Shown: positions 9,410-20,296 of the stretch, one piece after another | Position numbering within the stretch: position 1 is the first letter of the stretch | How the letters are laid out: each line of letters starts with the position of its first letter | NCBI RefSeq assembly: GCF_001467025.1 | Contig: NZ_LNXV01000003.1 | Span: forward strand, 171,870-235,869 | Length of the DNA: 64,000 nt | Direction: 5' to 3' | Source of the DNA: Legionella brunensis | GTDB lineage: Bacteria > Pseudomonadota > Gammaproteobacteria > Legionellales > Legionellaceae | Translations under genes and position numbers: made by a program | The notes under the pieces: generated by a model | The model's input: the letters and a program-made list of their open reading frames with translations, nothing else | What the model was told of the DNA's origin: nothing | The model's database searches: none

Positions 9410-10075
9410 ATGAGAAGGCAAGAGCTTCATCCCCGCACAGCAGTACTTAACAAAGCGCAAAAAAATAAATCAAAAAAAGCTCGTAACGAAGCTTTACTGT
9501 GGCTTGCCGCTACATTTCCTCAAGTTTTTGACAACACTTTAAGGATTCGCCCACTGAAAATAGGCATTATGGACGATATATTAGCTTGGGCAGACAAAGC
9601 AGCGGAATTTGGAATCTCTAAAAGTAAATTGCGTGAAGCAGTGGTATTGTTTACTCGTCGCATTGATTACCTCACATGTCTTAAAGCCAAGGAAATGAGG
9701 GTTGATTTAGAGGGTAATCCTGTTAGTGTGGTGACAGAAGAGGATGCAGAAAGAGCTGCAATAAAAATTAAAAAGCGAGTTGAAAAAAGTGCTCGTAACG
9801 CGCGTAAGCTTCTTCCTGCGAAGTCCACAGCAGCAGGTTATACTAATCATGTAAAACCTTCATTGCAGCCGTATTTCCAACAGTCGCAGGAAGTAACCCC
9901 TTCTTTCCCTGAACGTGCCCCTGCTTTTAGCGCACAAAATCCAATAACACCGATTTCACGGCCGGCTGTTGTAGTTAAACATAAAACTTCTAGACAGTTT
10001 GATCCTGATGCAGTCGCTCGATTAAAGGAAAAACTAGGTTTATCGCGTAAAATGCAGGAAGAAACGACAGAGTAA
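9410..10075 (+). CDS. rocC: ProQ/FinO-domain RNA chaperone (RocC-like)
   Basis: The core (residues about 1-110 from the ATG at 9410, MRRQELHPRTAVLNKAQ) is a ProQ/FinO domain: a helical, basic module with ALLWLAATFPQVFD, the RPLKIGI motif and a helix rich in Arg/Lys. After it come a lysine/arginine-rich linker and a low-complexity Pro/Ser region, then a short conserved tail (FDPDAVARLKEKLGL). The open frame begins at 9362, but the ATG at 9410 gives the usual domain start. In L. pneumophila RocC protects the small RNA RocR and represses natural transformation; its gene also neighbours dapB as far as I recall. No RocR-like RNA is claimed here. Confidence 0.85.
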   Translation: MRRQELHPRTAVLNKAQKNKSKKARNEALLWLAATFPQVFDNTLRIRPLKIGIMDDILAWADKAAEFGISKSKLREAVVLFTRRIDYLTCLKAKEMRVDLEGNPVSVVTEEDAERAAIKIKKRVEKSARNARKLLPAKSTAAGYTNHVKPSLQPYFQQSQEVTPSFPERAPAFSAQNPITPISRPAVVVKHKTSRQFDPDAVARLKEKLGLSRKMQEETTE

Positions 10076-10193
10076 TTAGATGCGTGTCTTTTAGCTGGAA
10101 GACGAGCTTGGCAATTTTAATGTTAGGTTAATATACTTATCGTATAATTTTTTCTCATGATAGTCGCGAATCGTTTCGTGCAGAGGTTCTGTA

Positions 10194-10922
10194 ATGAGAT
10201 TAAATTTGTTCTCAGCCTGGATCGCCAGCTTCTTTTCAATTACCGGGTTTGCAGGAATCCCCTCAATACCTTTTGACTCCACACCTTCCACGTTGCCAGT
10301 TACGCAAATATCAGCAAAAATAGCGCCGTTAACGAGTTACCCAATGTGGACAAAAGTAAATGAAGGAAACCTGTTGCAGCAAGCTATCTCTATAGTCAAT
10401 GTCGAAGGAGTTCCCTTATATTTATGCCGCTCACAATTGTTTAATAATCTATTACCCGGTGAGGTTCATGGCGATGGTTGTCTAATTACCTATGCTGGCA
10501 AAGCATTTATGCAGAAAAATTACGAGGTTGCATTGACTAATGAAACTGGAACTGCAAAATGGGTCTACCCTGGTAATCCTCCCGAAAAGAAAATATGTGC
10601 TATATCCACAACAAACACTGGCGATAGCGTGTCTTCACCATCCTATGTTATCTCTGGCAAGCATGGTATTTCCCTTGCGCTACCACTAGAAATGCCCAAA
10701 ATAGGTAAGCTCCATTTCACCAAGATTTGTCATAACGAAACACTGCAACCACTGCATGTCGGCAATGAAAACGGCCAGTCGTTGTCTGTTTGCCTAGCTA
10801 TCTACAAGCAATCTTTTCATGTTGGTAAATTGATAGGCCAAGAATGCGCCATAGGTTATGGTGGTGATGAAATTCATTTAACACCTTATCAAATTCTTTA
10901 TTATCAAGAAAATAGTGGATAA
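10194..10922 (+). CDS. secreted protein with two DM9 (DUF3421)-like repeats
   Basis: A 242-residue protein with a Sec signal peptide (about 1-20, cleavage after GFAG). The mature part has two similar units: LYLCRSQLFNNLLPGEV followed by YAGKAF and YEVAL (about 83-117), and LSVCLAIYKQSFHVGKL followed by YGGDE and YQILYY (about 193-238). This is the pattern of DM9/DUF3421 repeats, known mainly from insect and mollusc lectin-like proteins and some bacteria, where they bind carbohydrates. The cysteines at equivalent places in both units support the duplication. It is convergent with pyk (stop 14 bp away). A glycan-binding periplasmic or secreted role is inferred. Confidence 0.6.
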   Translation: MRLNLFSAWIASFFSITGFAGIPSIPFDSTPSTLPVTQISAKIAPLTSYPMWTKVNEGNLLQQAISIVNVEGVPLYLCRSQLFNNLLPGEVHGDGCLITYAGKAFMQKNYEVALTNETGTAKWVYPGNPPEKKICAISTTNTGDSVSSPSYVISGKHGISLALPLEMPKIGKLHFTKICHNETLQPLHVGNENGQSLSVCLAIYKQSFHVGKLIGQECAIGYGGDEIHLTPYQILYYQENSG

Positions 10923-10935
10923 TTGTTCCCAAAAA

Positions 10936-12372
10936 CTATTGCTTCCCAAACGAGTGTGCCTGCAAAATTTGCATACTATTGGTTCCACCCGGCTCGCCAA
11001 TTTTATGCCCCCTAGTCAGTAGGACATAAGAATTTTCTTCAAGTAAACCAAGCTGCACAAGATATTCGATGACTTGTTCATTCACTTTTTGGGACTTTAA
11101 GTGATGGTAATCGAGAAAGAGAGGGAATACATTGTTTACTAAACTTAATTTTCCAACTGTTCGCGCATTGGCAGTAATAGCAAATATGGGCACAAGACTA
11201 GGTTGACGAGACATCCAAATCGCCGTTGCTCCGGATTCAGTGAGCGCTACAATGGCTTTAATGGGAAAGTGGTTAGCAGCATGCATAGTCGCCATAGCGA
11301 TAGCTTGATCCGCACGCTGATAATGACAAGTTTCATTATCGACGTTATAAAAAAAGCCAGCATGTTTTTCTGCACTTTGACAAATCTTATCGACCATGGT
11401 AATCACTTTAACGGGGAAATCACCGCTTGCAGTTTCCGCAGAGAGCATTACTGCATCGGTACCATCTAAAATAGCATTGGCAACGTCAGATACCTCGGCG
11501 CGGGTAGGCTGGGGCTGGTGAATCATGGATTCCATCATTTGTGTTGCTGTAATAACGACTTTGTTGAAACGTCTGCTTTGCTCAATGATCCGTTTTTGCA
11601 TTGCTGGAACTTCTGCCGGACCAATTTCGACAGCAAGATCGCCACGAGCCACCATGACTGCATCGGCGGCATTAATAATTTCTACCAAATGATGTAGAGC
11701 TTCTGTTCGCTCGATTTTGGCAATGATTGGGGTGTCTTTGGCATTGAATTGGGTTAACAAGTGGCGAGCTTCTTGGATGTCTTGGGCATCCTTTACAAAA
11801 GAGAGAGTAAGATAATCAACCTCAAGAGCAACGGCAGTTTGTAAATCCTTAATATCTTTTTCTGTTAAAGCTCTGGCTGCGAGTCCTCCTCCTTTACGAT
11901 TGAGTCCCTTATTATTCTGCAAAATGCCACCTTCAATGACTTTGCAGTATATGAGGGGAGGTTTCACTTCATTCACTTCAAGCTCGATTAAACCATCGTC
12001 TAACAAAAGACGATCTCCTGCCTGCAATTCATAACATAAATTTGTATAAGCTACAGAAACAATATGTTCATCACCTAATTCATTTCCCTGACAATTCAGT
12101 GTGAAGGTCTGACCATTAGCAAGCTTAATTTTATTGTCTTTAAATCGTCCAATGCGAAGCTTAGGACCTTGCAAATCGGCCATAATAGCTAGCGGACGTT
12201 TAAGCTCTTTAGCGATTGCTCGTGCGTTAGCAACGGTTTGCACGATGCTGTCGCTGCTATGAGAAAAATTAACTCTTAGCACATCGACACCAGCAGCCAG
12301 CATAGTTTGCAGCGTTTGTGGTTCGCTACAAGCAGGACCCAACGTGGCGACAATCTTAGTGCGGCGCAGCAT
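10936..12372 (-). CDS. pyk: pyruvate kinase
   Basis: A 478-residue type-II pyruvate kinase when started at the ATG at 12372 ([14 protein letters not shown]), which is the family N-terminus; a 16-codon upstream extension is open but lies inside pgk. Seen are the ADP/PEP site motifs ([30 protein letters not shown]) and the ATQMMESM segment. It makes pyruvate and ATP from phosphoenolpyruvate. The start overlaps the end of pgk by 17 bp, so translation is probably coupled. It is the last gene of the tkt-gap-pgk-pyk operon. Confidence 0.96.
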   Translation of the reverse strand: MLRRTKIVATLGPACSEPQTLQTMLAAGVDVLRVNFSHSSDSIVQTVANARAIAKELKRPLAIMADLQGPKLRIGRFKDNKIKLANGQTFTLNCQGNELGDEHIVSVAYTNLCYELQAGDRLLLDDGLIELEVNEVKPPLIYCKVIEGGILQNNKGLNRKGGGLAARALTEKDIKDLQTAVALEVDYLTLSFVKDAQDIQEARHLLTQFNAKDTPIIAKIERTEALHHLVEIINAADAVMVARGDLAVEIGPAEVPAMQKRIIEQSRRFNKVVITATQMMESMIHQPQPTRAEVSDVANAILDGTDAVMLSAETASGDFPVKVITMVDKICQSAEKHAGFFYNVDNETCHYQRADQAIAMATMHAANHFPIKAIVALTESGATAIWMSRQPSLVPIFAITANARTVGKLSLVNNVFPLFLDYHHLKSQKVNEQVIEYLVQLGLLEENSYVLLTRGHKIGEPGGTNSMQILQAHSFGKQ

Positions 12373-13543
12373 TCGCACGCTCTTCAAGAATGGCAACTGC
12401 AGGTAGCTTTTTGCCTTCAAGAAACTCTAAAAATGCACCACCGCCGGTCGAGATGTAGGAAATTTGCTGCGTTAAGTCATATTGATCAATGGCAGCTAAA
12501 GTATCGCCACCACCAGCAATCGAAAATGCATCACTATCCGCAATAGCGATAGCTAATGCTCGGGTACCATAAGCAAATTGTGGAAATTCAAAAACACCTA
12601 CAGGACCATTCCAAATAATTGTTTTTGCTTCATTGATAATGTCCACATAGCGACCAACGGTGTCAGGACCGATGTCCATAATCATGTCGTCGCTTGCGAC
12701 GCTGGCGAGTGACTTATTAAACGCAGGACAACTATCAGTAAACGATTTACCAACAACAACGTCAGTAGGTAAAAGAATTTGGCAGTTTTTTTCTACTGCC
12801 AGTTCTAAGATAGCGCGGGCATCATCAAGTAAATCATTTTCATACAACGAAACACCAATTTCATACCCTTGTGCTTTAAGAAAAGTATTGGCTATGCCGC
12901 CGCCGGGAATTAAGTAATCCACCTTTCCTACCAATTGTTTAAGAAGGGTGAGTTTACTGGAGACTTTGGCCCCGCCAACAATGGCGACAATGGGTTTTTC
13001 CGGTGCTTTCAACACATGATATAACGCCTCTAATTCGTTGACTAATAGAGGGCCTGCCACAGCAACAGGTGCATATTTAGCTACCCCATAAGTGGATGCT
13101 TGAGCGCGATGGGCTGTTCCAAATGCATCCATGACGAAAATATCACATAAATTAGCGAGTTTTTTTGCCAAGTCATCGTCATTTGATTTTTCACCAGTAT
13201 TAAATCGGACGTTTTCGCAAATAACGAGCTCACCAGGGTTCACTTCAATACCGTCTAAGTAGTCAGTCACGAAACGCACAGGATAATCTAAATTGGCTGC
13301 CAGATAATCAGCGACAGGTTGTAGAGAAAAACGTTTTTCATATTTGCCTTCCTCTGGTCTACCTAAATGAGATAAAACCATCACCGCTGCATTTTCATCT
13401 AATGCAGCTTGTAATGTAGGTAGGGCGGCTCGCAAACGCTGATCACTAGTAATGATGCCATCTTTAATAGGAACATTTAAATCTTCGCGAATGAGTAATC
13501 GTTTACCACTGAGGCTGATCTCGCTCATTTTTATTAGATTCAT
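12356..13543 (-). CDS. pgk: phosphoglycerate kinase
   Basis: A 395-residue enzyme with the substrate-binding [13 protein letters not shown] start, [10 protein letters not shown], the [11 protein letters not shown] hinge and the C-terminal nucleotide motif [10 protein letters not shown]. It transfers a phosphate from 1,3-bisphosphoglycerate to ADP. The length is normal for bacteria (about 390). The start at MNLIKMSEI or five codons later cannot be separated. It lies 10 bp after gap and overlaps pyk, consistent with a single glycolytic transcript. Confidence 0.97.
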   Translation of the reverse strand: MNLIKMSEISLSGKRLLIREDLNVPIKDGIITSDQRLRAALPTLQAALDENAAVMVLSHLGRPEEGKYEKRFSLQPVADYLAANLDYPVRFVTDYLDGIEVNPGELVICENVRFNTGEKSNDDDLAKKLANLCDIFVMDAFGTAHRAQASTYGVAKYAPVAVAGPLLVNELEALYHVLKAPEKPIVAIVGGAKVSSKLTLLKQLVGKVDYLIPGGGIANTFLKAQGYEIGVSLYENDLLDDARAILELAVEKNCQILLPTDVVVGKSFTDSCPAFNKSLASVASDDMIMDIGPDTVGRYVDIINEAKTIIWNGPVGVFEFPQFAYGTRALAIAIADSDAFSIAGGGDTLAAIDQYDLTQQISYISTGGGAFLEFLEGKKLPAVAILEERANAAPH

Positions 13544-13553
13544 TATCTCATCC

Positions 13554-14546
13554 TTAACGAGTCATCATATAATGCGCAGTATCTAGCATGCGGTTAGAGA
13601 ATCCCCACTCGTTATCATACCAGGCAACTACCTTTACTAAATTCCCTAAAACTTTAGTTTGAGTTGTGTCAAACACTGCTGAAGCAGGGTAATGGTTGAA
13701 ATCACAGGAAACTAAAGGTTCCTCACTAATATGAAGAATATTATTTTTTGCTCGGCGCATAATGTCATTGACTTCAGCGACAGTGGTTTCACGCTGCGAG
13801 GTAAATGTTAAATCGACCACAGAAACATTCAGGGTAGGAACGCGCATAGCAAAGCCATCAAGTTTTCCTGCTAATTCAGGAAGTACTAAACCAACGGCAA
13901 TGGCGGCACCCGTTTTGGTTGGAATAATGGATTGCGTCGCAGAACGAGCACGACGCAGATCACTATGGCTACCATCTAATAGCATCTGATCTTTTGTATA
14001 AGCATGTACGGTGTTCACTAAACCATGCTGAATACCTAAAGCGTCATGCAAAGGCTTAACAACAGGAGCTAAGCAGTTGGTGGTGCAGGAGGCATTGGAA
14101 ACAATAATGTCAGTTGCTTGTAAAACTTCGTGGTTAACGCCATAGACAACAGTGGCATCGGTATTTTTTCCAGGAGCAGAAATGAGAACTTTTTTGGCGC
14201 CAGCAGTAATATGTTTCATAGCCCCATCACGTTGGGTAAAATGACCGGTGCATTCAAATACCAGGTCAACCTCTAATTCCTTCCAGGGCAAATTATTGGG
14301 GTCGCGCTCAGCGGTTACGCGAATTGGGTGCCCATCGATGACTAAGTTATTGCCTTCAACTTGTACTTGACTACCAAAACGTCCGTGAGTGGAGTCATAG
14401 CGTGTTAGATGGGCAGTTGTTTCTATTCCTGCCAAATCATTAATGGCTACAATATTAAATTCATTTTGACGCTTATATTCATAAATGGAACGTAAGATGC
14501 AACGGCCAATGCGACCATAACCATTTATTGCGACTCGTATCGTCAT
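13554..14546 (-). CDS. gap: glyceraldehyde-3-phosphate dehydrogenase
   Basis: A 330-residue type-I GAPDH with the NAD-binding start INGYGRIGR, the catalytic [12 protein letters not shown] motif and the C-terminal [12 protein letters not shown] signature. It oxidises glyceraldehyde-3-phosphate to 1,3-bisphosphoglycerate. It lies 42 bp after tkt and 10 bp before pgk. The acidic residue after the second strand that selects NAD over NADP (AINDLAG) is present, so an NAD-dependent glycolytic role is expected. Confidence 0.97.
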   Translation of the reverse strand: MTIRVAINGYGRIGRCILRSIYEYKRQNEFNIVAINDLAGIETTAHLTRYDSTHGRFGSQVQVEGNNLVIDGHPIRVTAERDPNNLPWKELEVDLVFECTGHFTQRDGAMKHITAGAKKVLISAPGKNTDATVVYGVNHEVLQATDIIVSNASCTTNCLAPVVKPLHDALGIQHGLVNTVHAYTKDQMLLDGSHSDLRRARSATQSIIPTKTGAAIAVGLVLPELAGKLDGFAMRVPTLNVSVVDLTFTSQRETTVAEVNDIMRRAKNNILHISEEPLVSCDFNHYPASAVFDTTQTKVLGNLVKVVAWYDNEWGFSNRMLDTAHYMMTR

Positions 14547-14588
14547 ACTACATCTCCAAATACCAATGATTTACTTTTGCAAATCAGT

Positions 14589-16577
14589 TTAAAATAGTGT
14601 TTTTAAGGTAGAAACCACATGTTCAACGGTAATAGCTAAATAACTAAAAGCATCGGTGGCCGGTGCTGATACACCAAAGCGATTAAGGCCAATAACTCTA
14701 CCATCCAAGCCAACAAATCGATACCAATAATCCGTTGCTGCAGCTTCAATAGCCAGACGTCTGCGAACAGCTTTAGGTAAAACATGTTCTTGATAAGTTG
14801 AATCTTGAGCAATAAAGCGCTCACAACAGGGCATGGAGACCACACGAATTGCGTTGCCGAGTGCTTTCATTTGTTGAGCTGCAGCTAGAGCTAATTGAAC
14901 CTCTGAACCTGTCGCTAACAAAATAGCATCAGGAATGCCTTGGCAATCCTGCAGGATGTACCCTCCTTTTTGGATAAGCTCAGCATGATTTTCAGCATGA
15001 GGCAGAGCAGGCAAATTTTGCCTTGATAACAACAGGGCGGAAGGGCCATGATGATGCTCTAGGGCTTGCTGCCAAGCAACGGCAGTTTCCATTAAATCGG
15101 CGGGGCGCCATACTGTCATATTAGGTGTCATACGCAACATAGAGGCATGTTCAACAGGTTGATGGGTAGGCCCATCTTCACCTAAACCAATAGAGTCATG
15201 GGTGAGTACGTAAATCACCCGTTGATGCATTAATGCACTTAAGCGAATGGCATTGCGAGCATAGTCAGCAAATACTAAGAAAGTGCCGCCGTAGGGAATG
15301 AGTCCACCATGTAAAGCCAAGCCATTCATGATGGCTGCCATTGCGAATTCTCGCACGCCGTAATAAAGATAATTTCCTGAAAAATCATTGGCAGTAATTG
15401 CTTTGCTACCTGACCAGTCAGTGTTATTGGAACCTGTTAAGTCTGCAGAGCCACCTAGCATCTCAGGGAGGAGTTTTGCAAATTGTTCGATGCATTGCTG
15501 TGAACTTTTGCGTGTGGCTTGTGCTTTGTCATTAAGACGACATTGCTCAATAAAAGCCTGTGTATTGTCATCCCAATTATCAGGTAAATCCCCGTTAATG
15601 CGGCGTAAAAACTCGTGATAGTCGGTTTGATATTTTTGCTGATAAGCATGGCAGCAGGCCAACCACCGCGTCTCTTCATGTTGTCCTTGCTCGACATGAT
15701 TCCATTTAGCATACAAGGAATCAGGTATGACAAAAGGAGGGTAAGACCAGTTAAATGTCTCTCGTACCTTTGCAACACCTGCTGCGCCCAAAGGAGCGCC
15801 ATGGCTTTTTTCACTACCAGCGACGGGTGAGCCATGGCCTATAATTGTTTTACAAATAATTAAACTTGGCTTTTTGGTCTCTTGCCTTGCTTGCTCTATC
15901 GCACTCTCAATAGCTTGAGGATCATGACCATCAATAGGGCCTAAGACTTGCCAATTATAGCTTTTGAAGCGAGCTGCTGTGTCATCTGTGAACCAAGAAT
16001 CCACTTTGCCATCGATGGAGATACCATTGTCGTCATAAAAGACGATCAATTTCCCCAGCTCCAGCGTTCCAGCAAAAGAGCAAGCTTCATGAGAAATACC
16101 TTCCATCAAACAACCATCGCCGACAAAAGTGTAGGTGTAATGATTGACCAATTCAAAACCCGGGCGATTAAATTGTGTGCTTAAAACTTTTTCTGCGATG
16201 GCCATACCAACTGAATTAGCAAGCCCTTGCCCCAAAGGTCCTGTTGTGGTTTCTACTCCCGGAGTATCGTGCTCGGGGTGCCCTGGTGTTTTTGAGTTCA
16301 ATTGACGAAAACGCTTCAATTCGTCGATGCTTAGGTTATATCCGGTTAAGTGCAATAAGGAATAAAGAAGCATAGAACCATGGCCATTTGATAAAACAAA
16401 ACGGTCCCGATCAAACCATTGTGGGTTTTTAGGATTGTGTTTTAAGAACTTCGTCCAAAGCACTGTGGCAATCTCTGCCATTCCTAAAGGCATACCAGGG
16501 TGACCTGATTGTGCTTGTTCAACAGCGTCGATACTTAAAAAACGAATGGCATTGGCTAAATCATTGGAAAGACTCAT
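14589..16577 (-). CDS. tkt: transketolase
   Basis: A 662-residue enzyme of normal length. The N-terminal thiamine-diphosphate domain has [11 protein letters not shown], the GHGSML loop and the metal motif GDGCLMEG; the middle domain has the [14 protein letters not shown] stretch. It exchanges two-carbon units in the non-oxidative pentose phosphate pathway. It is the first gene of the operon leading into gap, pgk and pyk, which joins pentose and triose metabolism on one transcript. The divergent gene on the plus strand begins 200 bp away. Confidence 0.97.
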   Translation of the reverse strand: MSLSNDLANAIRFLSIDAVEQAQSGHPGMPLGMAEIATVLWTKFLKHNPKNPQWFDRDRFVLSNGHGSMLLYSLLHLTGYNLSIDELKRFRQLNSKTPGHPEHDTPGVETTTGPLGQGLANSVGMAIAEKVLSTQFNRPGFELVNHYTYTFVGDGCLMEGISHEACSFAGTLELGKLIVFYDDNGISIDGKVDSWFTDDTAARFKSYNWQVLGPIDGHDPQAIESAIEQARQETKKPSLIICKTIIGHGSPVAGSEKSHGAPLGAAGVAKVRETFNWSYPPFVIPDSLYAKWNHVEQGQHEETRWLACCHAYQQKYQTDYHEFLRRINGDLPDNWDDNTQAFIEQCRLNDKAQATRKSSQQCIEQFAKLLPEMLGGSADLTGSNNTDWSGSKAITANDFSGNYLYYGVREFAMAAIMNGLALHGGLIPYGGTFLVFADYARNAIRLSALMHQRVIYVLTHDSIGLGEDGPTHQPVEHASMLRMTPNMTVWRPADLMETAVAWQQALEHHHGPSALLLSRQNLPALPHAENHAELIQKGGYILQDCQGIPDAILLATGSEVQLALAAAQQMKALGNAIRVVSMPCCERFIAQDSTYQEHVLPKAVRRRLAIEAAATDYWYRFVGLDGRVIGLNRFGVSAPATDAFSYLAITVEHVVSTLKTLF

Positions 16578-16684
16578 GCGTACTCTTATGCTATCATCAG
16601 GGTGTCTATTGTCGCTCAGAAGCCATTAATCAGCAAGTTGGCTATATATTTATTGTAATATTAGTGAGCAAAAAATGTTTCTAT

Positions 16685-16713
16685 TTGACAAAACGGGTAA
16701 GAAAAACATTTAA
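16685..16713 (+). promoter_or_regulatory. possible sigma-70 promoter for the membrane protein gene at 16777
   Basis: TTGACA (16685-16690) is a perfect -35 box, but the -10 about 17 nt later (ATTTAA, 16708-16713) is weak. It lies 60-90 bp before the ATG at 16777. Confidence 0.35.
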
Positions 16714-16776
16714 ATTTTACTTTTTGTCCATTTTTTGGGATCATTGGTTCTTTATTAAATTAACTCTGAAAGATGT

Positions 16777-18159
16777 ATGACAGCAGTTTTGCGAAGATTA
16801 CAGTCTCAAGTTGGCTATATTCCTGAGAAGCCCACGGGGAATAATTTATCCCCATGGCGGTTCAGTGATTTCTTAGGGCAGCAAAAAACCGAGTATTTTC
16901 AGTCACTTGTTCGTGGTCATGTTGTACTCAATTTGGAGTACACGGTATTTTGCAGCAAATTAGCCAATGAGATTATTAGCAATAACGCGCGGGTGCATTC
17001 TAAGGAATATGATGAGGAGCTCAGTGAGCAAATTGCCACTGCTTTAGTCCTGTCAGAATTATTGACGCATATTTATCGCCATTATTTGGGAGTTCCAAGA
17101 GAAGTAGCGCGTTTAGAGGAAGAGCAAAAAATTTATCGAGCTTGGCTGCAACGCTATTATCAATTCTCTGAAAAAGAGGCGACTATTCCTGGTGAAAAAG
17201 AGAATAACGCTACTCAACCTCCCGGATTTTTTACACAGAAAGTAAGAGACACAACAGCCTGGCTAAACTGGCCTCGCTTATTTTCTGTGCGAACGCGACG
17301 AGTCTTCACAACATTGATACAGATTCCTCAAGTAAAAGATTTTCAATATTTGTATCGTTTTGTCGTCTTCGCAGACCAATTTGCTAATCCCGTCTTGACC
17401 TATGTATCTTGGATATTTTATGTCCCTCGCTTTTTAGTCAATCTTATCCTCTTGCTTAAGCACCTTATTCCTGGTCCCTGGTTTGAAGCTGAAGAAAAAG
17501 AATTGTCTTGGTTTACACGTCTACAAGCACAATTGCAGAGACGTTGGTTTGAGTTAGGGAACGATACGGTATGGTTAACTGGTGGTCTACTAAACTGTTT
17601 TGTATTGACAGGGGCCTTGGCGCCCATCGGGATGTACTTAACCATTTCTCTTTTTCTGTTTGATGCGCTTTGGGCGGGGCTTCGAGCGTTTATTGAACTT
17701 GGCCGGTTGAAAGAGTTAGATAGTCAATATGCTCGTATCCATGAGCAATTAACGTCAAATGGAAGTGCTGCTCCTGCAGAAATTAAAGAACTGGAGGAGT
17801 ATCAACAAGCGTTACAACAACGCATGTCTTTTGAACGTCGACGATTAATGCTGAGTGTAATTAGCACGTGTGCTTCATTTGTGGGAATGTGTTTGGCAAT
17901 ACCAGCGTTAACCAATCCAGTGATAACTTTTATTGGCGCGGTAATTGTTATTACGATTACTTTACTCACTTATCTTAAGGTACAAGAGCTCGAAAAACAA
18001 AGACCTGCTAATAATATTAGAGCATTGGCGGAGCCTAAATATGCCGCTATCCTGAAAAGGGAAGGATTATTTAATTGCCAGGATACTAAAGACGCAACAG
18101 CTGTACCAGAGAATGAATTTACCACAAACTCAGGTATGATTATCCCGAGAATGTGTTAA
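16777..18159 (+). CDS. multi-pass membrane protein of unknown function
   Basis: I do not recognise a named family. The 460-residue protein has a soluble helical N-terminus (about 1-140), then hydrophobic segments near 205-230, 265-310 and two close together near 352-400, with a charged coiled region (LKELDSQYARIHEQL and on) between the last pairs. It shares its plan with the 333-residue protein at 62022-63023: a segment of the form YxxRF...L..(L)I, then an NDxxW motif (here GNDTVW, there VNDSLW), a helical linker and two final membrane spans. It is divergent from tkt and 76 bp upstream of prlC, but is not obviously part of an operon. Confidence 0.7.
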   Translation: MTAVLRRLQSQVGYIPEKPTGNNLSPWRFSDFLGQQKTEYFQSLVRGHVVLNLEYTVFCSKLANEIISNNARVHSKEYDEELSEQIATALVLSELLTHIYRHYLGVPREVARLEEEQKIYRAWLQRYYQFSEKEATIPGEKENNATQPPGFFTQKVRDTTAWLNWPRLFSVRTRRVFTTLIQIPQVKDFQYLYRFVVFADQFANPVLTYVSWIFYVPRFLVNLILLLKHLIPGPWFEAEEKELSWFTRLQAQLQRRWFELGNDTVWLTGGLLNCFVLTGALAPIGMYLTISLFLFDALWAGLRAFIELGRLKELDSQYARIHEQLTSNGSAAPAEIKELEEYQQALQQRMSFERRRLMLSVISTCASFVGMCLAIPALTNPVITFIGAVIVITITLLTYLKVQELEKQRPANNIRALAEPKYAAILKREGLFNCQDTKDATAVPENEFTTNSGMIIPRMC

Positions 18160-18235
18160 TGTGATCCGACTGTCATGGAGCATCTCTTGATTCAATGCTA
18201 TTCTTGGAAATTTGCAGCATTGGGAGCTTAGGACA

Positions 18236-20242
18236 ATGAATTTACCATCATTTACTTCGATTGATGTAGCAGGCTTTGTGAAGCGGTTGGAAAGCTTATT
18301 ACAAACGAACCTCGACCGAATAACATCGATTCTAGAAACCTCAAAAAAATTTACCTGGGACAATCTCATGCGTCCATTAGAAGAAATGGATGATGCCTTG
18401 GAGCGATTTTGGTCGCCATTGTCACACTTGCATGCTGTGGTAAATTCAAAATCTTTGCGCGAATGTTATCAGGCTTGTTTGCCTAAATTGTCTGCCTATG
18501 ACGCAGCGATTGGTCATAATCACCAACTCTATAGTGCGATTAAGTCGTTGGATGAAAAAGAATTAAATCACGTTCAACAAAAAATTGTTGATGACACACT
18601 TCGCGATTTTGAGTTGTCAGGGGTTGCTTTATCCAAAGATAAAAAGGAACGTTTTGAGGCAATCCAGACACAATTATCCGCGTTGTCGAACCAATTTGAA
18701 AATAATGTATTGGATGCGACACAAGCATTTAGTATTCATATTACTGAGGAAAAACGGTTAAAAGGGTTACCTGAACATGCCTTACACACAGCACGTGAAT
18801 TGGCTGCTGAGAAAAAGGTAGAGGGTTGGGTATTTAATCTTGAATTCCCATGTTACCTTGCCATTATCAGTTATGCTGAAGATCGCTCATTACGAGAAGA
18901 AATGTACCAGGCCTATGTAACGCGTGCGTCCGATCAAGGTCCTTCTGCCGGAAAATTTGATAATACGGGAATAATTAATGAAATGCTTGCGCTGCGTCAT
19001 GAAAAAGCGGAGCTGCTAGGTTTTCACAACTACGCAGAATTATCATTGGCAACGAAAATGGCAGAATCCACGGCTCAGGTAAATGATTTCCTCGGTGATC
19101 TCTCTTCTCGGGCTCATGAGCAAGCAGAAAATGAATTTAAAAAGCTACAAGAATTTGCCCAAAAAAGCTATAAAATTGATGAGTTGGCACCTTGGGATAT
19201 TGCTTATTTATCTGAGAAAAAAAGGCAAGCGCGCTATGCCATTTCCCAAGAAGAGTTACGTCCCTATTTTCCTTTAAGTAAAGTGATGCCTGGTTTATTT
19301 GCGATTGTAAATAAACTTTATGGGATGACTTTTGAAGAGGTACAGAATGCTGATGTTTGGCATCCTGACGTAAAATGTTACCAAATTGCTGATGAAGCAA
19401 AGCAGATTCGCGGTTACGTTTATGTGGACTTATTTGCACGACCCCATAAACGTGGTGGAGCTTGGATGGACTCTTGTCAAAGCCGACGTCAGTTCGAGAA
19501 TGGTAATTTTCAGCTGCCCATCGCGACATTGACCTGCAATTTTGCCAAGCCTTCTGCCAATAAAGCAGCAATGTTATCGCATGATGAAGTATTAACTTTA
19601 TTCCATGAGTTTGGTCATTGTCTGCATCATGTTTTAACACGTGTCGATTATTTAAGTGCTTCCGGTATCAATGGTGTGGAATGGGACGCTGTGGAATTAC
19701 CCAGTCAGTTTTTTGAAAACTGGTGTTGGGAACAAGAAGCTTTACAATTACTAGCAGAGCATATTGATACTAAGGAGCCACTGCCCCAAGCGTTATTCAA
19801 AAAATTAATGGCTGCTAAAAATTTCCAATCGGCAATGGCAATGATGCGCCAGCTTGAATTTTCGCTTTTTGATTTTCGCATTCATCAAGAATTTACACCA
19901 CATCAAAAAGATTTTGTCGCAAATACCTTGGCTGATGTTCGTAAGCAAACCACGGTTGTCCCACTTGTTGCTTACAATCGTTTTCAACATAGTTTTTCTC
20001 ATATTTTTGGCGGCGGTTATGCGGCAGGTTATTACAGTTATAAATGGGCCGAAGTTCTTTCTAGCGATGCCTTTTCCCGTTTTGAGGAAGAGGGGATTTT
20101 TAACGAGAAAACCGGACGTGATTTCTTGCATACTATCCTTGAGGTGGGCGGCTCTAAAAAAGCAGCCGAAGCCTATCAATCCTTCCGGGGGCGTCCGGCA
20201 AAAGTGGATGCTTTGTTACGCCATAATGGGATTGGTTGCTAA
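18236..20242 (+). CDS. prlC: oligopeptidase A (M3 family metallopeptidase)
   Basis: A 668-residue protein when started at the ATG at 18236 (MNLPSFTSIDV); an in-frame ATG eight codons earlier has no better ribosome binding site. The zinc motif is HEFGHCLHHVL (HExxH) near residue 460. It is followed by the downstream ligand region (ELPSQFFENWCWE) and the C-terminal FGGGYAAGYYSYKWAE segment typical of M3A peptidases. It degrades oligopeptides, including cleaved signal peptides, in the cytoplasm. The length and motif order match E. coli PrlC (680). It is followed by a strong hairpin. Confidence 0.95.
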   Translation: MNLPSFTSIDVAGFVKRLESLLQTNLDRITSILETSKKFTWDNLMRPLEEMDDALERFWSPLSHLHAVVNSKSLRECYQACLPKLSAYDAAIGHNHQLYSAIKSLDEKELNHVQQKIVDDTLRDFELSGVALSKDKKERFEAIQTQLSALSNQFENNVLDATQAFSIHITEEKRLKGLPEHALHTARELAAEKKVEGWVFNLEFPCYLAIISYAEDRSLREEMYQAYVTRASDQGPSAGKFDNTGIINEMLALRHEKAELLGFHNYAELSLATKMAESTAQVNDFLGDLSSRAHEQAENEFKKLQEFAQKSYKIDELAPWDIAYLSEKKRQARYAISQEELRPYFPLSKVMPGLFAIVNKLYGMTFEEVQNADVWHPDVKCYQIADEAKQIRGYVYVDLFARPHKRGGAWMDSCQSRRQFENGNFQLPIATLTCNFAKPSANKAAMLSHDEVLTLFHEFGHCLHHVLTRVDYLSASGINGVEWDAVELPSQFFENWCWEQEALQLLAEHIDTKEPLPQALFKKLMAAKNFQSAMAMMRQLEFSLFDFRIHQEFTPHQKDFVANTLADVRKQTTVVPLVAYNRFQHSFSHIFGGGYAAGYYSYKWAEVLSSDAFSRFEEEGIFNEKTGRDFLHTILEVGGSKKAAEAYQSFRGRPAKVDALLRHNGIGC

Positions 20243-20246
20243 AACC

Positions 20247-20274
20247 AAGGGGCATATCATGCGATATGCCCCTT
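20247..20274 (+). terminator. hairpin terminator after prlC
   Basis: A perfect 12-bp stem (AAGGGGCATATC / GATATGCCCCTT) around the loop ATGC begins 5 bp after the prlC stop. The downstream tract is A5T4 rather than a pure U-run, so efficiency is uncertain, but the stem is strong. Confidence 0.7.
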
Positions 20275-20296
20275 AAAAATTTTCTAAGACTTGAAT

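Noticed and set aside
12373..12420. Pyruvate kinase starting 16 codons earlier
   Set aside because: The extra residues lie within the pgk coding end and are absent from the family.
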